The translations under genes and the position numbers were made by a program. Positions 1 to 53,336 of a DNA stretch of 64,000 nucleotides are shown piece by piece; position 1 is the stretch's first letter; every line of letters begins with the position of its first letter. The notes beneath the pieces are model-generated. The model was not told where the DNA came from. It ran no database searches and saw nothing but the letters and a program-made list of their open reading frames with translations. The stretch is from Asterias rubens (taxonomy: Eukaryota > Echinodermata > Asteroidea > Forcipulatida > Asteriidae). The DNA is taken from positions 1,798,001 through 1,862,000 of the forward strand of contig NC_047082.1 in the NCBI RefSeq assembly GCF_902459465.1. Reading direction: 5' to 3'.

Positions 1-772
1 AATGTTTGGATTTTGTGTTGCTCAGCACTCTTACCATAATTATGATATTGTGTAGATGTGAATACCCTTTGCCAAAACTGGGTGGTAGCATTCTAAGTCA
101 CTACAATTCGGGCAAACTCAGGCACCTAGTTCTTAAAACATGTTGGGATATGTTGAAAAAATATGTTCAGGAAGTTGTTATTCTAACAAAAATTTCCGGT
201 TACCAGCCAAAATACCATATCACACTCACATGCACAATTGTTCATGTGGTCCTACTCATTATTGCTAAGCAGGGATTTTTTAAGGATAATATTTCTTGCT
301 TAAGCACTTCAGTTAGAAAGTTCATGTGGTGTTCTTTACGATCATTCCCTGTAGACTTGCTAGCTTCTTGCTCCACAATAGTCTTGATTCAAGACGCTTT
401 TTTTTTGTATTAGTCACAGGCAGAGGGCGCAACATCAACTGGCTTGGAGGGATCGGGCGATGTTTGATACATCTCTTCTCCAGTAATTCGTGTTGCTATA
501 TCGATGACTACATTAACAAAACAAACGTTGCCAATAGATGGATTGCCATATTTAATGAATTGTGCACGCGTGAAGAGCTACCATTGGCTGAGAGTCACGC
601 AAAGCGCGTACAAGCGTGCACTTTTCTAGTGTTAATACATCAAAGATAACGGTCAATGACGCGTATTGCAACCCATCTATCAAGACTAGCTCATCACAGT
701 TCAGTATACTGAGTTGTTACCTTTGACAATAAACCTTATGCACATGATGTCATATCATATCAGTAGGGCTCC

Positions 773-900
773 CTCACTTAGGGGTCAAAAAGTGGCTGTT
801 CATTGGCCAAACCTGCGTACAAATCTGTGCGTTTTGATTGTTTCGTCATCGTTTTAACTCGAAGATGGCAGCCAAATAACTTGATGGCAGCCAATTTAAG
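773..900. repeat. Dispersed repeat, copy 1
   Basis: This segment shares an interrupted similarity with 40676-40800: a 'CATTGGCC' core, then a GTTT(C/A)(C/A)TCATCG/TTTTA stretch, then a GATGGCAGCC/GGTGGCGGCTGG end. It is a diverged dispersed element. No coding capacity is visible. Confidence 0.4.
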
Positions 901-1502
901 TTTCACTAGTCTATACTCATATTGTGGTTAATGAGTACCTTGAGTTGTTTTGGGGTTTTTCTTCTAATATATGGTTGTACAGTTTGAGCTATTGAATATT
1001 TTTTCTGTCTGTCAAAGAGTGGATCCATCGATAAGCGGCCATTTTGTCCGTCGTAGAAGAAGTAACCTTTTATAAGAATAAATTATCAGTGATAAAGGAA
1101 GAGAACTTGATCTGTTTGTCTATCAATGAGTCCATTTGTTATTGTTTTATTTATAGTTGACAGTTTTAATTGTAAGGCTATTCATTAACTGTTGAATAAG
1201 GTGCTTGCTGGTCTAGCTAGAAATCAAATTTGTGGATCCCTAGCTAGACCATCATGCACCTCATTCCACGCCTCACGCGCACGTACCGAGTATTTGCGAT
1301 TATGTCACACGCCTTTTCGAAACCACGTCTTCGACTTTGGATTCGGCTTCAGGCTCCTTGCTCTCGTCTGAAGCCCTGAGCACGTACGCAAAGCACGCGC
1401 GTTTGTCTCAACAACCTCTGCCATGGCTTGGCCCCGCGGTTGTTTTCTTGAGCCGAAGCCGTTGTCTCATGCAATTATGTCCTTTATGCAATACTACCCG
1501 AA

Positions 1503-1630
1503 GGACAATATTGCATATGCAAGAATGTCCGCCGGACGGTTTTGCATATGCAATCGTGTCTGCCCGGACGCTGCTGCATAATGCAATTGCGTCCGCCTGG
1601 ACACATTTGCATATGCAGTTGTGTCTGCCC
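1503..1630. repeat. Four short tandem units with TTGCATATGCAA palindromes
   Basis: Units begin with GGAC at 1503, 1534, 1566 and 1599 (31-33 bp spacing). Each carries a TTGCATATGCAA-like palindrome followed by a TGTC(C/T)GCC(C/T) segment. Related sequence returns at 1855-1940. The core contains an octamer-like ATTTGCAT, so it could bind POU-type factors, but it may simply be a decayed repeat. Confidence 0.6.
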
Positions 1631-2655
1631 CTGTGCAAAACCGTCCTTGCAGTAAATTAAACACCTTTGGTCGACTGACCACGTTCGCCTTTTTTTTTTA
1701 ACAAGCTAAGCGCATGTCATGAATGACATGGGAAATGTTCGGTCGTTGGGTATTCGCTGCAATCATAAAAAGGTGAATATTCATGCTGCATATACGTGTT
1801 CAGTGCATGCACGCTTGCTTACACGCGCACATGCATGTACAGTCATACATGTCCACCGGACGGATTTTGCATAGCCCGGACATGATTGCATATGCAAAAG
1901 TGTGCGGAGCAGACAGTATTGCATGGCGGACGTGATGTCTGAAAGTACTGTGCTTGGAGAGGCGAGCAGTTCTAATTAAATTGCAGAGAAAGATGTGGTT
2001 GCTTTACGTTGTTAATCAATCGGCTTTGGGGTGAACATAATTTCCAAAAGTTGGCGAAGAAATGAGCCAGAGCGTTGGAATTAGTGCTGAAGACAGTATG
2101 CAAGTACAATAGCAATTACCATTTTTTATTATACCATTCAACCGATATAGCGCCCTCTGCCTAAAAAGGGACACACTTCAAGTTATATAAACTTTATGAC
2201 AACGTTGCCTGAGCGTACTGTTTAGTGAAGTCAGGCAACGATAATGTGCAATACTGGTAAATTATAATTATTAAAAGTAATTAATTGATCATATTGACAT
2301 ATCAATTGTAAACTTACATCTAATTATTTGATAAAGTATATATAATAACACAGGCGCAATAACATTATGGTTCTGAACAGAACGTTCAGGGTACTTGCAA
2401 AAGTTTCGTTCACGTAGCCTTCTTTTGAAAAAGTTGTGTTGAAGAGCAAACAACGTGATTATTTCGTTGCATCATTTGCGTTCTCAAGACGTTGATGTGG
2501 AGTCGAAAAATCTCCTAAATTAATTGCTAAAACATAACTTTTAAATGGAGTCATCCCTTTTATAAAGGCAAAGTAGGTCATAAAACCGGTTTTTTTTTAC
2601 CTTTTGACAGTTTAATCCTTATGTACATGTAAATGTAATTGTATTATATTAAAGC

Positions 2656-2795
2656 TAACATTTAAACATTTGATTTAAATGAGGTGGTCACGTTTTATGA
2701 GACATCGCCGAAAATCCGGAGCGAATAATGTCCACGCAGTTAAAATACCCCCCCCCCCCCAATAGGAATACACAATCTGAGAAGCGTTACTGACA
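2656..2795 (-). repeat. Dispersed repeat ending in AATCTGAGAAGCGTTAC
   Basis: This stretch is homologous, in the opposite orientation, to 36600-36770. Shared pieces are a GTGGTC(A/G)(C/T)G stretch, 'ATC(C/T)GGAG(A/C)' and the terminal ACACAATCTGAGAAGCGTTAC. A poly-C run (about 2749-2760) sits inside it. Confidence 0.5.
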
Positions 2796-2836
2796 GTAAC
2801 ACAATGAGTAGTATGTTCATAATGATATACAGGTAC

Positions 2837-4186
2837 TTAGGACCGGGGTTTCCATGTATTATACTTCACCCCAGGGCTAAAGCCATTCCTTCCAGTCTGA
2901 TGTCTACAATGGTCAAACATTGGGAATTCCGACATGGGTTTCTTTTTATTTAGGCCCAGTTTTACTCGTCGCATCACTTCGGGGATCTCACAAAAGGGGA
3001 ACGGGTTTTCCCCGGCATGTGCAATCGAGCCCTTCTTCTGCCATTCTAAGTACTTCAGGTACTCCTTGGGATTTTGGTCCATATGTTTCAAGTACTTGGC
3101 CAGTTCTTCGGTGCTGTTAAAGTCACCGATGTGTATGAATGAATTAGGAGGCGCGACTTTCAGGTAGCTTTCCTTGGTGGGACCGTAGACCACGGGTACC
3201 ATACCGTGACGGAGCACATTCCAGAACTTCTCAGTGATGTAGTCTGGGCATTCCGAATTCTCAAGACTTAAGTAGAACTTGTACCTCTCCAAGAGTCTGA
3301 GACACTTTTCTGAGCGTCTTGGCTGACAGGTATACTTCCCACATTTGCCGTAAGTATCTACACCAATGTGCTTCATTAGGTCATGCACGAAATCAAGTCG
3401 CGGCCAGAATGTGTTGATGCAGTTTTTGGCCATCCAGACTACTGGGGCCCCCGTCTTGTTCCTGATAGTCTCAAGTAGGGGTTTGTCGGGGTTCGGGGCC
3501 GGCTTACCGGGAACCCAACGGCCATACACCTCCTGGATGTCCGCTGTCGATGGGTAACCAAGAATGGCATGCACTGGTAGAGATCTAACGGCAGGTTGTA
3601 TCCACCTCATATAAGACGCTGACTCTAGCGCCTTGAAGATCCATACCTGATCATTCTCCCCCTGTGTTGAACTAACACTAAGCAACGACTTCATCCTCTT
3701 CGGCAACAGACCGTCTTCAACGTTGTTAAACAGAACAACATCATTCTCTTTAAACTTCTTGGTATCCACGCCTAGGCTAAGTTCAAGTGTCAACGAACTA
3801 TTGCAATTTAGAGTGTGCCTGACCTGCGGGCCTCTCTTAAATTGTATCCAATGTTCTTTTAGTTCACCATTAGGTCCACCATTACTCAACCAAACGTCTG
3901 GTGAGGATGAATAAATATAAATCTGTACAACCCTGTCAGCGGGCTTAGTATTAGTTGTGTTAGGTTTGGGTTCCGTAGGAACCAATGTTTTCATTTCAGT
4001 AATATTCATTGACCTATTGGAGGCAGTTTCAGTGAGGTTGTCGTGATACACGAAGGAAGGCGTTAATAACTGGGTCTCTGAGCTCATTACATCTCCCACA
4101 TTTCTGCGCACGGTATTCGTCTTGATGTTATCATACAAAAGTGCAACAATAGGAAGAACGATGATCACCACGAGGGCCGGGATCAT
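2837..4186 (-). CDS. Alpha-(1,3)-fucosyltransferase-like, glycosyltransferase family 10
   Basis: The product is a type II Golgi membrane enzyme that would transfer fucose from GDP-fucose to N-acetylglucosamine-containing glycans. From the ATG at 4186 it is 449 aa. Residues about 2-19 are a hydrophobic membrane anchor, about 20-95 a Ser/Thr/Asn-rich stem with N-glycosylation sequons, and the rest the catalytic domain. The GT10 C-terminal signature is intact around residues 302-336: a YKFYL start, then LENSECPDYITEKFW, then GMVPVVYGP. Length and layout fit the family, and the coding part is intronless. The frame stays open upstream to a TTG at 4213, but a CAG acceptor-like site lies at about 4202, so a 5' exon could add a short basic cytoplasmic tail (KRRPY precedes the Met). 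There is no sign of disruption. The exact acceptor linkage and paralogue cannot be told from sequence alone. Confidence 0.93.
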   Translation of the reverse strand: MIPALVVIIVLPIVALLYDNIKTNTVRRNVGDVMSSETQLLTPSFVYHDNLTETASNRSMNITEMKTLVPTEPKPNTTNTKPADRVVQIYIYSSSPDVWLSNGGPNGELKEHWIQFKRGPQVRHTLNCNSSLTLELSLGVDTKKFKENDVVLFNNVEDGLLPKRMKSLLSVSSTQGENDQVWIFKALESASYMRWIQPAVRSLPVHAILGYPSTADIQEVYGRWVPGKPAPNPDKPLLETIRNKTGAPVVWMAKNCINTFWPRLDFVHDLMKHIGVDTYGKCGKYTCQPRRSEKCLRLLERYKFYLSLENSECPDYITEKFWNVLRHGMVPVVYGPTKESYLKVAPPNSFIHIGDFNSTEELAKYLKHMDQNPKEYLKYLEWQKKGSIAHAGENPFPFCEIPEVMRRVKLGLNKKKPMSEFPMFDHCRHQTGRNGFSPGVKYNTWKPRS

Positions 4187-6792
4187 GTAGGGTCTTCTTT
4201 TCTGTGTACGCAAATAAGAAACAAAATAAGTGTGGTAAATACTTCTAATGCTCTTTGGTTGTTATCGGCTATATTCACATACTTCCATGAACAATATCGA
4301 CAAGTTAGTGTGACACAATCATGTGTCCTTAAGCAAGACACCTAACCATTGCTTCGTTCTTCGGATGGGACGTAAAGCCGCTGGTCCTATGTTGGTCCCA
4401 TGTGTTGTGTAACGCATATAAAAGAACCCTGTGCACTATCGAAAAGAGAAGGGGTTCGCCCCGGTGTTCCTGGCTGTGGCTGCTAAATGCGCCGTAGCAC
4501 CTTGTAAACCCTTAAAAGGTGCTACATAGGTCTCATAATTAAGAACTTTCAATATTCTCTTGTTCTGTATAAATGTATACACTAATCGCCTTGAGCACCT
4601 TGTTAGTAGATACGTGCGCTATGTAAGACTTCGATATTATTGGTATAAGTGCATAAGTAACATCAAGTAGCACTAAGCAGGATAAATCTAATAAATAGAA
4701 GAAGAAAAAAACAGCCAGCAGACAAAGAAACAAACAGACAGACATGCAAACAAAAGGACAGACAAACACGAGACATGTCAGCTACTCTGACCAAACTCAG
4801 ACACAAGATGGATCAGAGGAAACATGCAACGATGGGGGTCCATTATCCTGAATTTATTCTCCACTAAATGTCAACCGAAATAACGCGACTTTTTCTCATA
4901 CTTGGTCACCGGTTCGGTTTACCATTTTTTTTATTTTGTTCCGAAATAATAAATAAAACATAGATTAGTTTGTGACTTCTTACCCAGTATCTCCAAGACA
5001 TGGCTTTCTTTGACTGAAAATAAAAGGAATGAACATCAATGCATTATTACAATGATATATTTTTGTCTTTTCATTTTTTAGGTTTTGTTGAAATAAATAA
5101 ATAAATCAATAAATAAATAAACCAATTAATGATTTTTGGGGGAAATCATAATCGTACTTGCACCCATTCAGTATAACAGAAATTTAAGTGTCTGGCATCA
5201 CGATGACACTTACAATAAATTCGCCTAACTAATAAATCAGTTGAATTTGATAGCTTTAAATTATTGTGTCCATGTTGTGTTACTATTGTTTCGGGGGAAG
5301 TGTTTTTTTTTAAAGATAGCTTTACTGTTATGATATACTGTATTTGAAAATGAAATACTGTGTTTATATTCAATGACAAAACAAAACACGAAAATCACAA
5401 ATTTTGTGTATCTTTAGAATAATGACTATAAACTGCCAATTGCTTGCAAACCATCCTTATCTTTATGAAGTGAAAAGAATATTGTAAAACGAATAGTTTA
5501 ACATAATGTACTGCATTTAGTGAACATTTTAAATTACGCATTCAATGTAGAAAGTAAACTGTTTATTTACAAAGCTTTAAAGATGACAGTTATTTCCTTG
5601 CCGATAAGTCTTTTACATAATAATACACCGCGTGTGGGATGCATCCTACCGTAAACTGAACAAATTGAAAAACAAATTGATTGATATTGCTAATAAACAT
5701 ATTATTAATTTGATTATTTGTTATGCTCATTCGGTGCCAGTTTGTGATTCGCAGCTGATTTCTTTACAAACCTGATGCGTGTGTTTGGTTTTAAATTACT
5801 TAATTTAATTGTAAACAATGTTTGTTTTCTAGCTATATTATGCATGTTGTCCCATTGGGGAGTGCCATAATTGCAAAGTTGGATGCCAAACTCAGTGAGT
5901 TAATGCAGTATCAAAAGGGTGTGAATTGTTGCAGTAGGGGCCTATGTGGTGCCATATGACTTCTGTTGGCTTTAAACCCCAGTAACCCAAAAGTTTAATT
6001 ACTTGACAAAATAAAACTCAACCACACAATAAAATGGCACAATTGAACCTAAAGTGAAGATGATGGCATAGTATATACATGTATAGAAGTAGTTACTGCG
6101 TTGCCTAACAATTTCACGGAAATTAGAATAGCATAAGGATTCACACGACTCTCCTGAAAACATTGCTCTGTGATTTTCACTTTTACTGAAAACTTGACTG
6201 TACCGGTACAAATGAAGCTGCAACTTCTACCCGTACTCTCTGTGAATGAAGATATGATACTACTGATGCGGAAATATAGAAAACTTTCCGTATCACGCTG
6301 CCACTTTTGCATTCGATATGAAATAATAAAGTATCTAATTTACCTCAATGAGATATCCCTTTTGTAAAAACTCGTGATCAAGTGGTGGTAGGATACGGGA
6401 AGGCACCGAAATATAAAAAAAAACCAAAGAACTTACCGTGTTTATTATGACGGAGAATGAACGATGACCGGCCATCTCTTCAACCAACACTATTCGTCGT
6501 CTTTGGGATGTTGGTTTAATCAATCTCCCAATGGAGGTAGATGACACGGGGACAAGACCGATCTACAGTTGGCAAAATCTAGTGATCTGAAAAGAACCAG
6601 GGTCGTTGCTTCAATCATGGAGGAATGCTTCAATACACAGCACGGTGCATCTTCCCAAAACGTCTTCCTTTACATTGGGGTATTGTCATGTATACGCACC
6701 GATGCGCTTTAAAGCTCAGCCAAATTTTAAATAACAAAACTGTTTTTTTGCAGTGTGGTTGTTGAAGACGGCAGTTTCATGGTCGTCCCACG
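4187..6792. other. Intergenic, AT-rich
   Basis: Nothing codes convincingly here. Apart from the repeat at 4318-4525 and an (AATA)n-like tract at 5094-5125, I see only AT-rich unique-looking sequence. Confidence 0.55.
4318..4525 (-). repeat. Dispersed SINE-like repeat
   Basis: Read on the minus strand, it contains the string GGCTTTACGTCCCATCCGAA followed by a 'gtcttgcttaaggacaca' segment. The same family recurs at 30295-30450, 34321-34545, 35710-35790, 52020-52180 and 54060-54190. It is a moderately diverged interspersed repeat. Confidence 0.6.
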
Positions 6793-7189
6793 TTAAAGGC
6801 CCTGTGCACCTTTGATAATTTTGTAAGACCAGTCTTCACACTTGGTGTATCCCAACAAAGGCATAAATTAATAACAAACCTGTGAAAATTTGAACTAAAA
6901 TGGTCGTCGAATTTGCGAGTTAATATGGAAGAAAAAAACACCCTTCCTTGTCACAATGTGCTTTCAGATGCTTGAATTCGAGACCTCAAAATCAAATTCT
7001 GAGGTCTCGAAATCAAATTCAAATTTGTTGGTGATTAATAACTTCTTTCTCGAAAACGACGTTACTTCAGAGGGAGACGTTTCTTACAATGTTTTACGCT
7101 ATCAACAGCTCTCCATTGATCGCTAAACATGTAAGTTTTATTGCTAACAATTATTTTGATCAATTACAAATAGTATCAGGCGCCTTTAA
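6793..7189. mobile_element. TTAA-flanked MITE, family 1 (complete copy)
   Basis: The 397-bp copy begins TTAAAGGCCCTGTGCACC and ends in the imperfect complement GGCGCCTTTAA, with TTAA at both ends. Its interior matches the copies at 8111 and 11218: a 'CTTGGTGTATCCCAACA' segment, 'TCGTCGAA', and an 'ACAGCTCTCCATTG' segment. There is no coding capacity. The TTAA ends suggest mobilisation by a piggyBac-type transposase. Confidence 0.75.
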
Positions 7190-7540
7190 GAACAGCACTG
7201 CAATCTGAATTTGAATGACGTTGTTTTCAACTAATAGCCATAAAACCATTCTTGAACTCCCATTCCTTTAAGTTATACCATCGGGCTATTTATACGGCCA
7301 GTGAATGTGTTTGTTTTCATGCAGTGATTGACATTTCTTATGAGGATCCTCCAAGTTTGGACGGCACCCACTTTCGAGTGGACGCTTTAGTAAATGGAAG
7401 AGGACTAGAGCAGTGATATTCAACTATTGACGGGAACTATTCACTGAACTATTATACCCGCTCCATCGAAGGTGCAATGCGGGACTATCGGTTTAAGGAT
7501 TTGGATACTATTTTTATGGTGTTCAACAGACGACATAATG

Positions 7541-7797
7541 TGCGTCGCGTCGCCTGTTCCATCGCCCGTCACGTCGCCCGCCGCTTCGTGACGTCGCGTC
7601 GCCTGTTGCCATCATCCTTGTCACCAATGTTTCAAGCTTAATATAAACTTTTTATTTTTCTTTCATGCAGCACAAGAACTGTACGAAGAGTTCTGCGTAT
7701 ATAGGTTAAATCTTCATCTAACCAATCAGTATGGGCGACGGCACGACACGACGGGTGACGGGACAGGCGACGCGACGGCATGACGCGACTTTTGACA
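7541..7797. repeat. CGTCGC-rich inverted repeat
   Basis: The left arm at 7541-7610 (GTCGCGTCGCCTGTTCC and so on) is complementary, imperfectly, to the right arm at about 7730-7797 (GGGACAGGCGACGCGAC). A spacer of about 120 bp lies between them. This would fold into a GC-rich hairpin and looks like a fold-back element. Confidence 0.6.
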
Positions 7798-8110
7798 TCT
7801 TTAGAAAACCATGCCATCACGAAGCATTGGAATAAAACCCAAATGGCTCTAATCCCAGAACATAATTGGTGCAAACACTGGCTGCACTTCTCATATCATT
7901 GCAATCAGCGGTTAGCTTGAGGATTCGAACCCCGAACCCACCACAGTGTGATAGCAAGTCATGCAGTCTGAAAGGATTCTTGTAAATGGGGATGTATTTA
8001 AGCAACGTTGTTTGCACAGACTAATAAGAGGAGTGACTTTCCAGCGCTTTACACTCAGTCCAGGTATCTGCCCGGAGACATCAGAGCAAACTGACCACTA
8101 TTATCGGGTT

Positions 8111-8340
8111 TTAAAGGTACTGGACACCTTTGATAATTGTCAAAGACCAGTATTCTCACTTGGTATCCTATACATAATAATATGCATAAAATGACAACCC
8201 TGTGAACACTGTGTTGGCTAAATTGGTCATCGAAGTTGTAAGAAATTGATAAAAGAAGAACACCTTTTTTGAGAAAAATATCATGTGTACTATCAGATGG
8301 ATGCGAAATGCTTCAGGCCTGAGGTCTTTATGCTAATCAG
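8111..8340 (+). mobile_element. TTAA MITE family 1, truncated copy
   Basis: It starts TTAAAGGTACTGGACACC and follows the family-1 consensus (CAAAGACCAGTATTCTCAC) for about 200 bp. Then it loses similarity, and no closing terminal repeat is seen. Confidence 0.65.
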
Positions 8341-8595
8341 CCACCTCTTCAAGAATCACTACACCTCATCTCTGAGAGATTATTATTTCTTAGGAGTAAA
8401 CACAAACCTTTTTAACAAGATTGCATTTTCACCAAGCGGAATTTCAACAGCAGCAACACATGAAATAGTCCAGGCGCTTTTTCTCCAGGCACTGTATTTA
8501 TCATGGAGACGATCAACGGCACACTGGCTGAACCATTGCGATGATGCGACCAACTAGAGGCGTACTGCCGCCACAGAGGAATACACACCAATCTC

Positions 8596-8729
8596 TCTTA
8601 TCGTGTACGTACACGGGGACTTATCGTATACGTACACGTACACGGGAACTTATTGTGTACGTACACGGGGACTTATTGTGTACGTACACGGGGACTTACG
8701 TACACAGTAACTTATCGTGTGTATACGAT
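8596..8729. repeat. Tandem units with GTGTACGTACAC palindromes
   Basis: About five units of roughly 23 bp have the form ACTTAT(C/T)GTGTACGTACACGGGG. Each core is a perfect palindrome. It is a small satellite with no evident gene. Confidence 0.7.
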
Positions 8730-8924
8730 AATAATGAACAAAATATTATACAACACAAAAATATAACATCCGGAAGAATGACAGAAAAAAAGTTTTTTTT
8801 TAGGAGAGCAGAATATACTATTTCGGAGGCCAGGATTGCCAATATTACTGGGCCTCACGCGAAAGCCTGCCACACTGTGACCAAAATTTTAAGAGAAAAA
8901 GGGACAGTTTACAAAAATATTTAG

Positions 8925-10440
8925 ACGATTTAGAAATGTGAAGTAAAAAGCTCAACACCGTAATCAAAACAATCTAAAACAGGATGTTCTTATATCTCGT
9001 TCTTGTAATCGACAGTTATTTGGAAATTGTACCTGCGCATTGTTTTGAAAATAAAACATAAGAAAACTTAATTAACTGTTGCAACTGCTTACCAACCACA
9101 ATGACCTGTGGTATGAAAGCAAATAAACAGCTAATAGCATGATCTTTAAAATAAACCTTCAGAGAACAACTCTGCTAGGGTCGAAACGTCAGGCCATTCT
9201 GCCACTATTATCAATAATTATTAGTGTTACAAAACCAAAATGTATATAGAGGGCGCCCTGTCGAATGGCTCTGAGATTACTCTCAACCTCGTACTCAATT
9301 TGTCTTGCAGTCCATGTCCCTGGGAACGTAACAGCATTTTTGTGAAACATTTTCGCTCAATATCGAAGTAACATCAAAGTCGACTGAAGATGTTGAATTT
9401 AAACCTGGAAAAATATTACGAAATAGCCGGTAAGTGTACCATTCAAATATACTGGAGGAATGCATGGCCATCCAGGCATGCACTAATGTCTCTACTTTTT
9501 TAAATAATGTGTTTCAATATCTCAGTTTCACAATTTAAAATTTTGTTTACAGTTGTCAAGTTGCAATCCTTTTTTAGTAAACTGTGTTGACAATAATGTC
9601 GTCCGTGAAATTTCTGTGCGAGGGCTATGGTATCAATACCATGCCCAATATTCGGACAGAGCATATGCGCGCCTATGTCGGTTACCCTAGTAATAGTATT
9701 TTACTATTACCGTGGGGATATGACGTTATTTTATTATTATAAAAAATGTTCAGCAACCAATAAAATGTGTCATGTTAATTGCCGAGTAGGCCTATCACGT
9801 AGAACGTAGAAAGAAGTAGAACTTGAACTTTGAAGTAGGAATTATAATTTACAATTGAATTAGCCAAAGTATTATTTAGCATGATTAGGGGCCTAGTTGA
9901 TATTTTTGAATAAGCTATCCGGTATCCTTACAACTTACATTTACAAGCAAGGCTACATAAATAACAGGAGCTAGCTAGCTAGATAGATAGGCTAATATAT
10001 CATGTTTAAATCCGAGGAGCGATAGATACATTTTACCTTGTTATTTAACCGTGGTAACAGTGAACAATACATGATGATGAATTACAATGTTTAATAATCT
10101 CTAACCTAACCTGCTAACCCAAGAAGGGGGGCTAAGCAGCAGACTGATACTTTTACAAATCTTTTTAAGGCATTTTTTTTTTTTTTACCAATAATTTCCC
10201 TGGACACCCCTGCGCCCAATTTCGGAGAAAAATATTGAGAATATTGAGAACATTTTAGAATATTTATCCAGATCCAGTACCTACATTAAATTAAAATTTT
10301 AAAAACCTGATCAGGCATTTGGAAGTTATGTTGGTACCTAGTAATTATTTTAATTTCTTTTTGCATTTTTCTTGTTTTGAAAGGATTAATAATGATGAGA
10401 TAAAAAAAACTGACCATCATCTACAAATTCAACTGTCACC
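8925..10440. other. Upstream flank of CSPP1
   Basis: No coding exon is recognisable. A short element with the motif GGTCGAAACGTCAGGCC lies at about 9165-9215 and GATAGATAG/GCTAGCTAG microrepeats at 9969-9990. The CSPP1 promoter and any non-coding 5' exon should lie here, but I cannot place them. Confidence 0.4.
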
Positions 10441-52435
<41,995 letters not shown>

Positions 52436-52935
52436 NNNNNNNNNNNNNNNNNNNNNNNNNNNNNNNNNNNNNNNNNNNNNNNNNNNNNNNNNNNNNNNNN
52501 NNNNNNNNNNNNNNNNNNNNNNNNNNNNNNNNNNNNNNNNNNNNNNNNNNNNNNNNNNNNNNNNNNNNNNNNNNNNNNNNNNNNNNNNNNNNNNNNNNNN
52601 NNNNNNNNNNNNNNNNNNNNNNNNNNNNNNNNNNNNNNNNNNNNNNNNNNNNNNNNNNNNNNNNNNNNNNNNNNNNNNNNNNNNNNNNNNNNNNNNNNNN
52701 NNNNNNNNNNNNNNNNNNNNNNNNNNNNNNNNNNNNNNNNNNNNNNNNNNNNNNNNNNNNNNNNNNNNNNNNNNNNNNNNNNNNNNNNNNNNNNNNNNNN
52801 NNNNNNNNNNNNNNNNNNNNNNNNNNNNNNNNNNNNNNNNNNNNNNNNNNNNNNNNNNNNNNNNNNNNNNNNNNNNNNNNNNNNNNNNNNNNNNNNNNNN
52901 NNNNNNNNNNNNNNNNNNNNNNNNNNNNNNNNNNN
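52436..52935. other. Assembly gap, exactly 500 N
   Basis: A run of 500 N marks a scaffold join of arbitrary length. CSPP1 enters it from the left and FAM91A1 from the right, each without its 3' portion. Confidence 1.
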
Positions 52936-53095
52936 CCATTTAACAAAGGCTTGCAGTCATTCCATCAAATGTTGTAAAAGAAATTTTAATGGAGAAGTAT
53001 ACCTTTGGCTTTTGGAAACGACTAATTGTTTTAAACCTATATAAAATGTAGTTGTATACATGTACAATAAAAATAACCTGTGTATAACTAATCAA

Positions 53096-53270
53096 GGTTT
53101 GCGGTAACACCATGTGAATATCTCTTCTGAGTGATGTTGGTTCTGAAAAGAAACGGTGGTTAACGACTCAACGTCAGAGCAAACTGATCGAAATGTTGAG
53201 TTGTTACCACCGGTTCTTTTTAGAACCAACACTACTCAAAAGAGATATTCACATGGTGTTACAACAAACC
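53096..53270. mobile_element. Long hairpin (fold-back) element
   Basis: The 175-bp element is almost entirely an inverted repeat. GGTTTGCGGTAACACCATGT at the left end pairs with ACATGGTGTTACAACAAACC at the right. Inner GTTGGTTCT/AGAACCAAC and ACTCAAC/GTTGAGT also pair, and the turn lies at about 53177-53186 (TCAGAGCAAACTGA). The ends are shared with 13079-13210 and 58164-58300, and the right arm with 16313 and 47605. Confidence 0.8.
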
Positions 53271-53336
53271 TCTCTTAATTATACTTCTACCGTGCATAGT
53301 TTACAATCCTACTTATTTTTAGCTAGCTTCACTCAC

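Larger units (their letters stand above)
1..2836. other. Non-coding flank left of the fucosyltransferase
   Basis: I see no convincing gene here. The longest open frames (for example 6-413) are low-complexity or unlike any family I recognise. The stretch holds a small inverted repeat at 1209-1250 (GGTCTAGCTAG and its complement), a cluster of TTGCATATGCAA-containing units at 1503-1630, related sequence at 1855-1940, a dispersed-repeat copy at about 773-900 and another at 2656-2795 that includes a run of C. Confidence 0.6.

Noticed and set aside
1337..1660. Open frames on both strands at the TTGCATATGCAA cluster
   Set aside because: They are produced by the repeat units, and neither resembles a known protein.
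8541..8924. 127-aa frame over the GTACGTAC array
   Set aside because: Half of it is repeat translation and there is no family resemblance.
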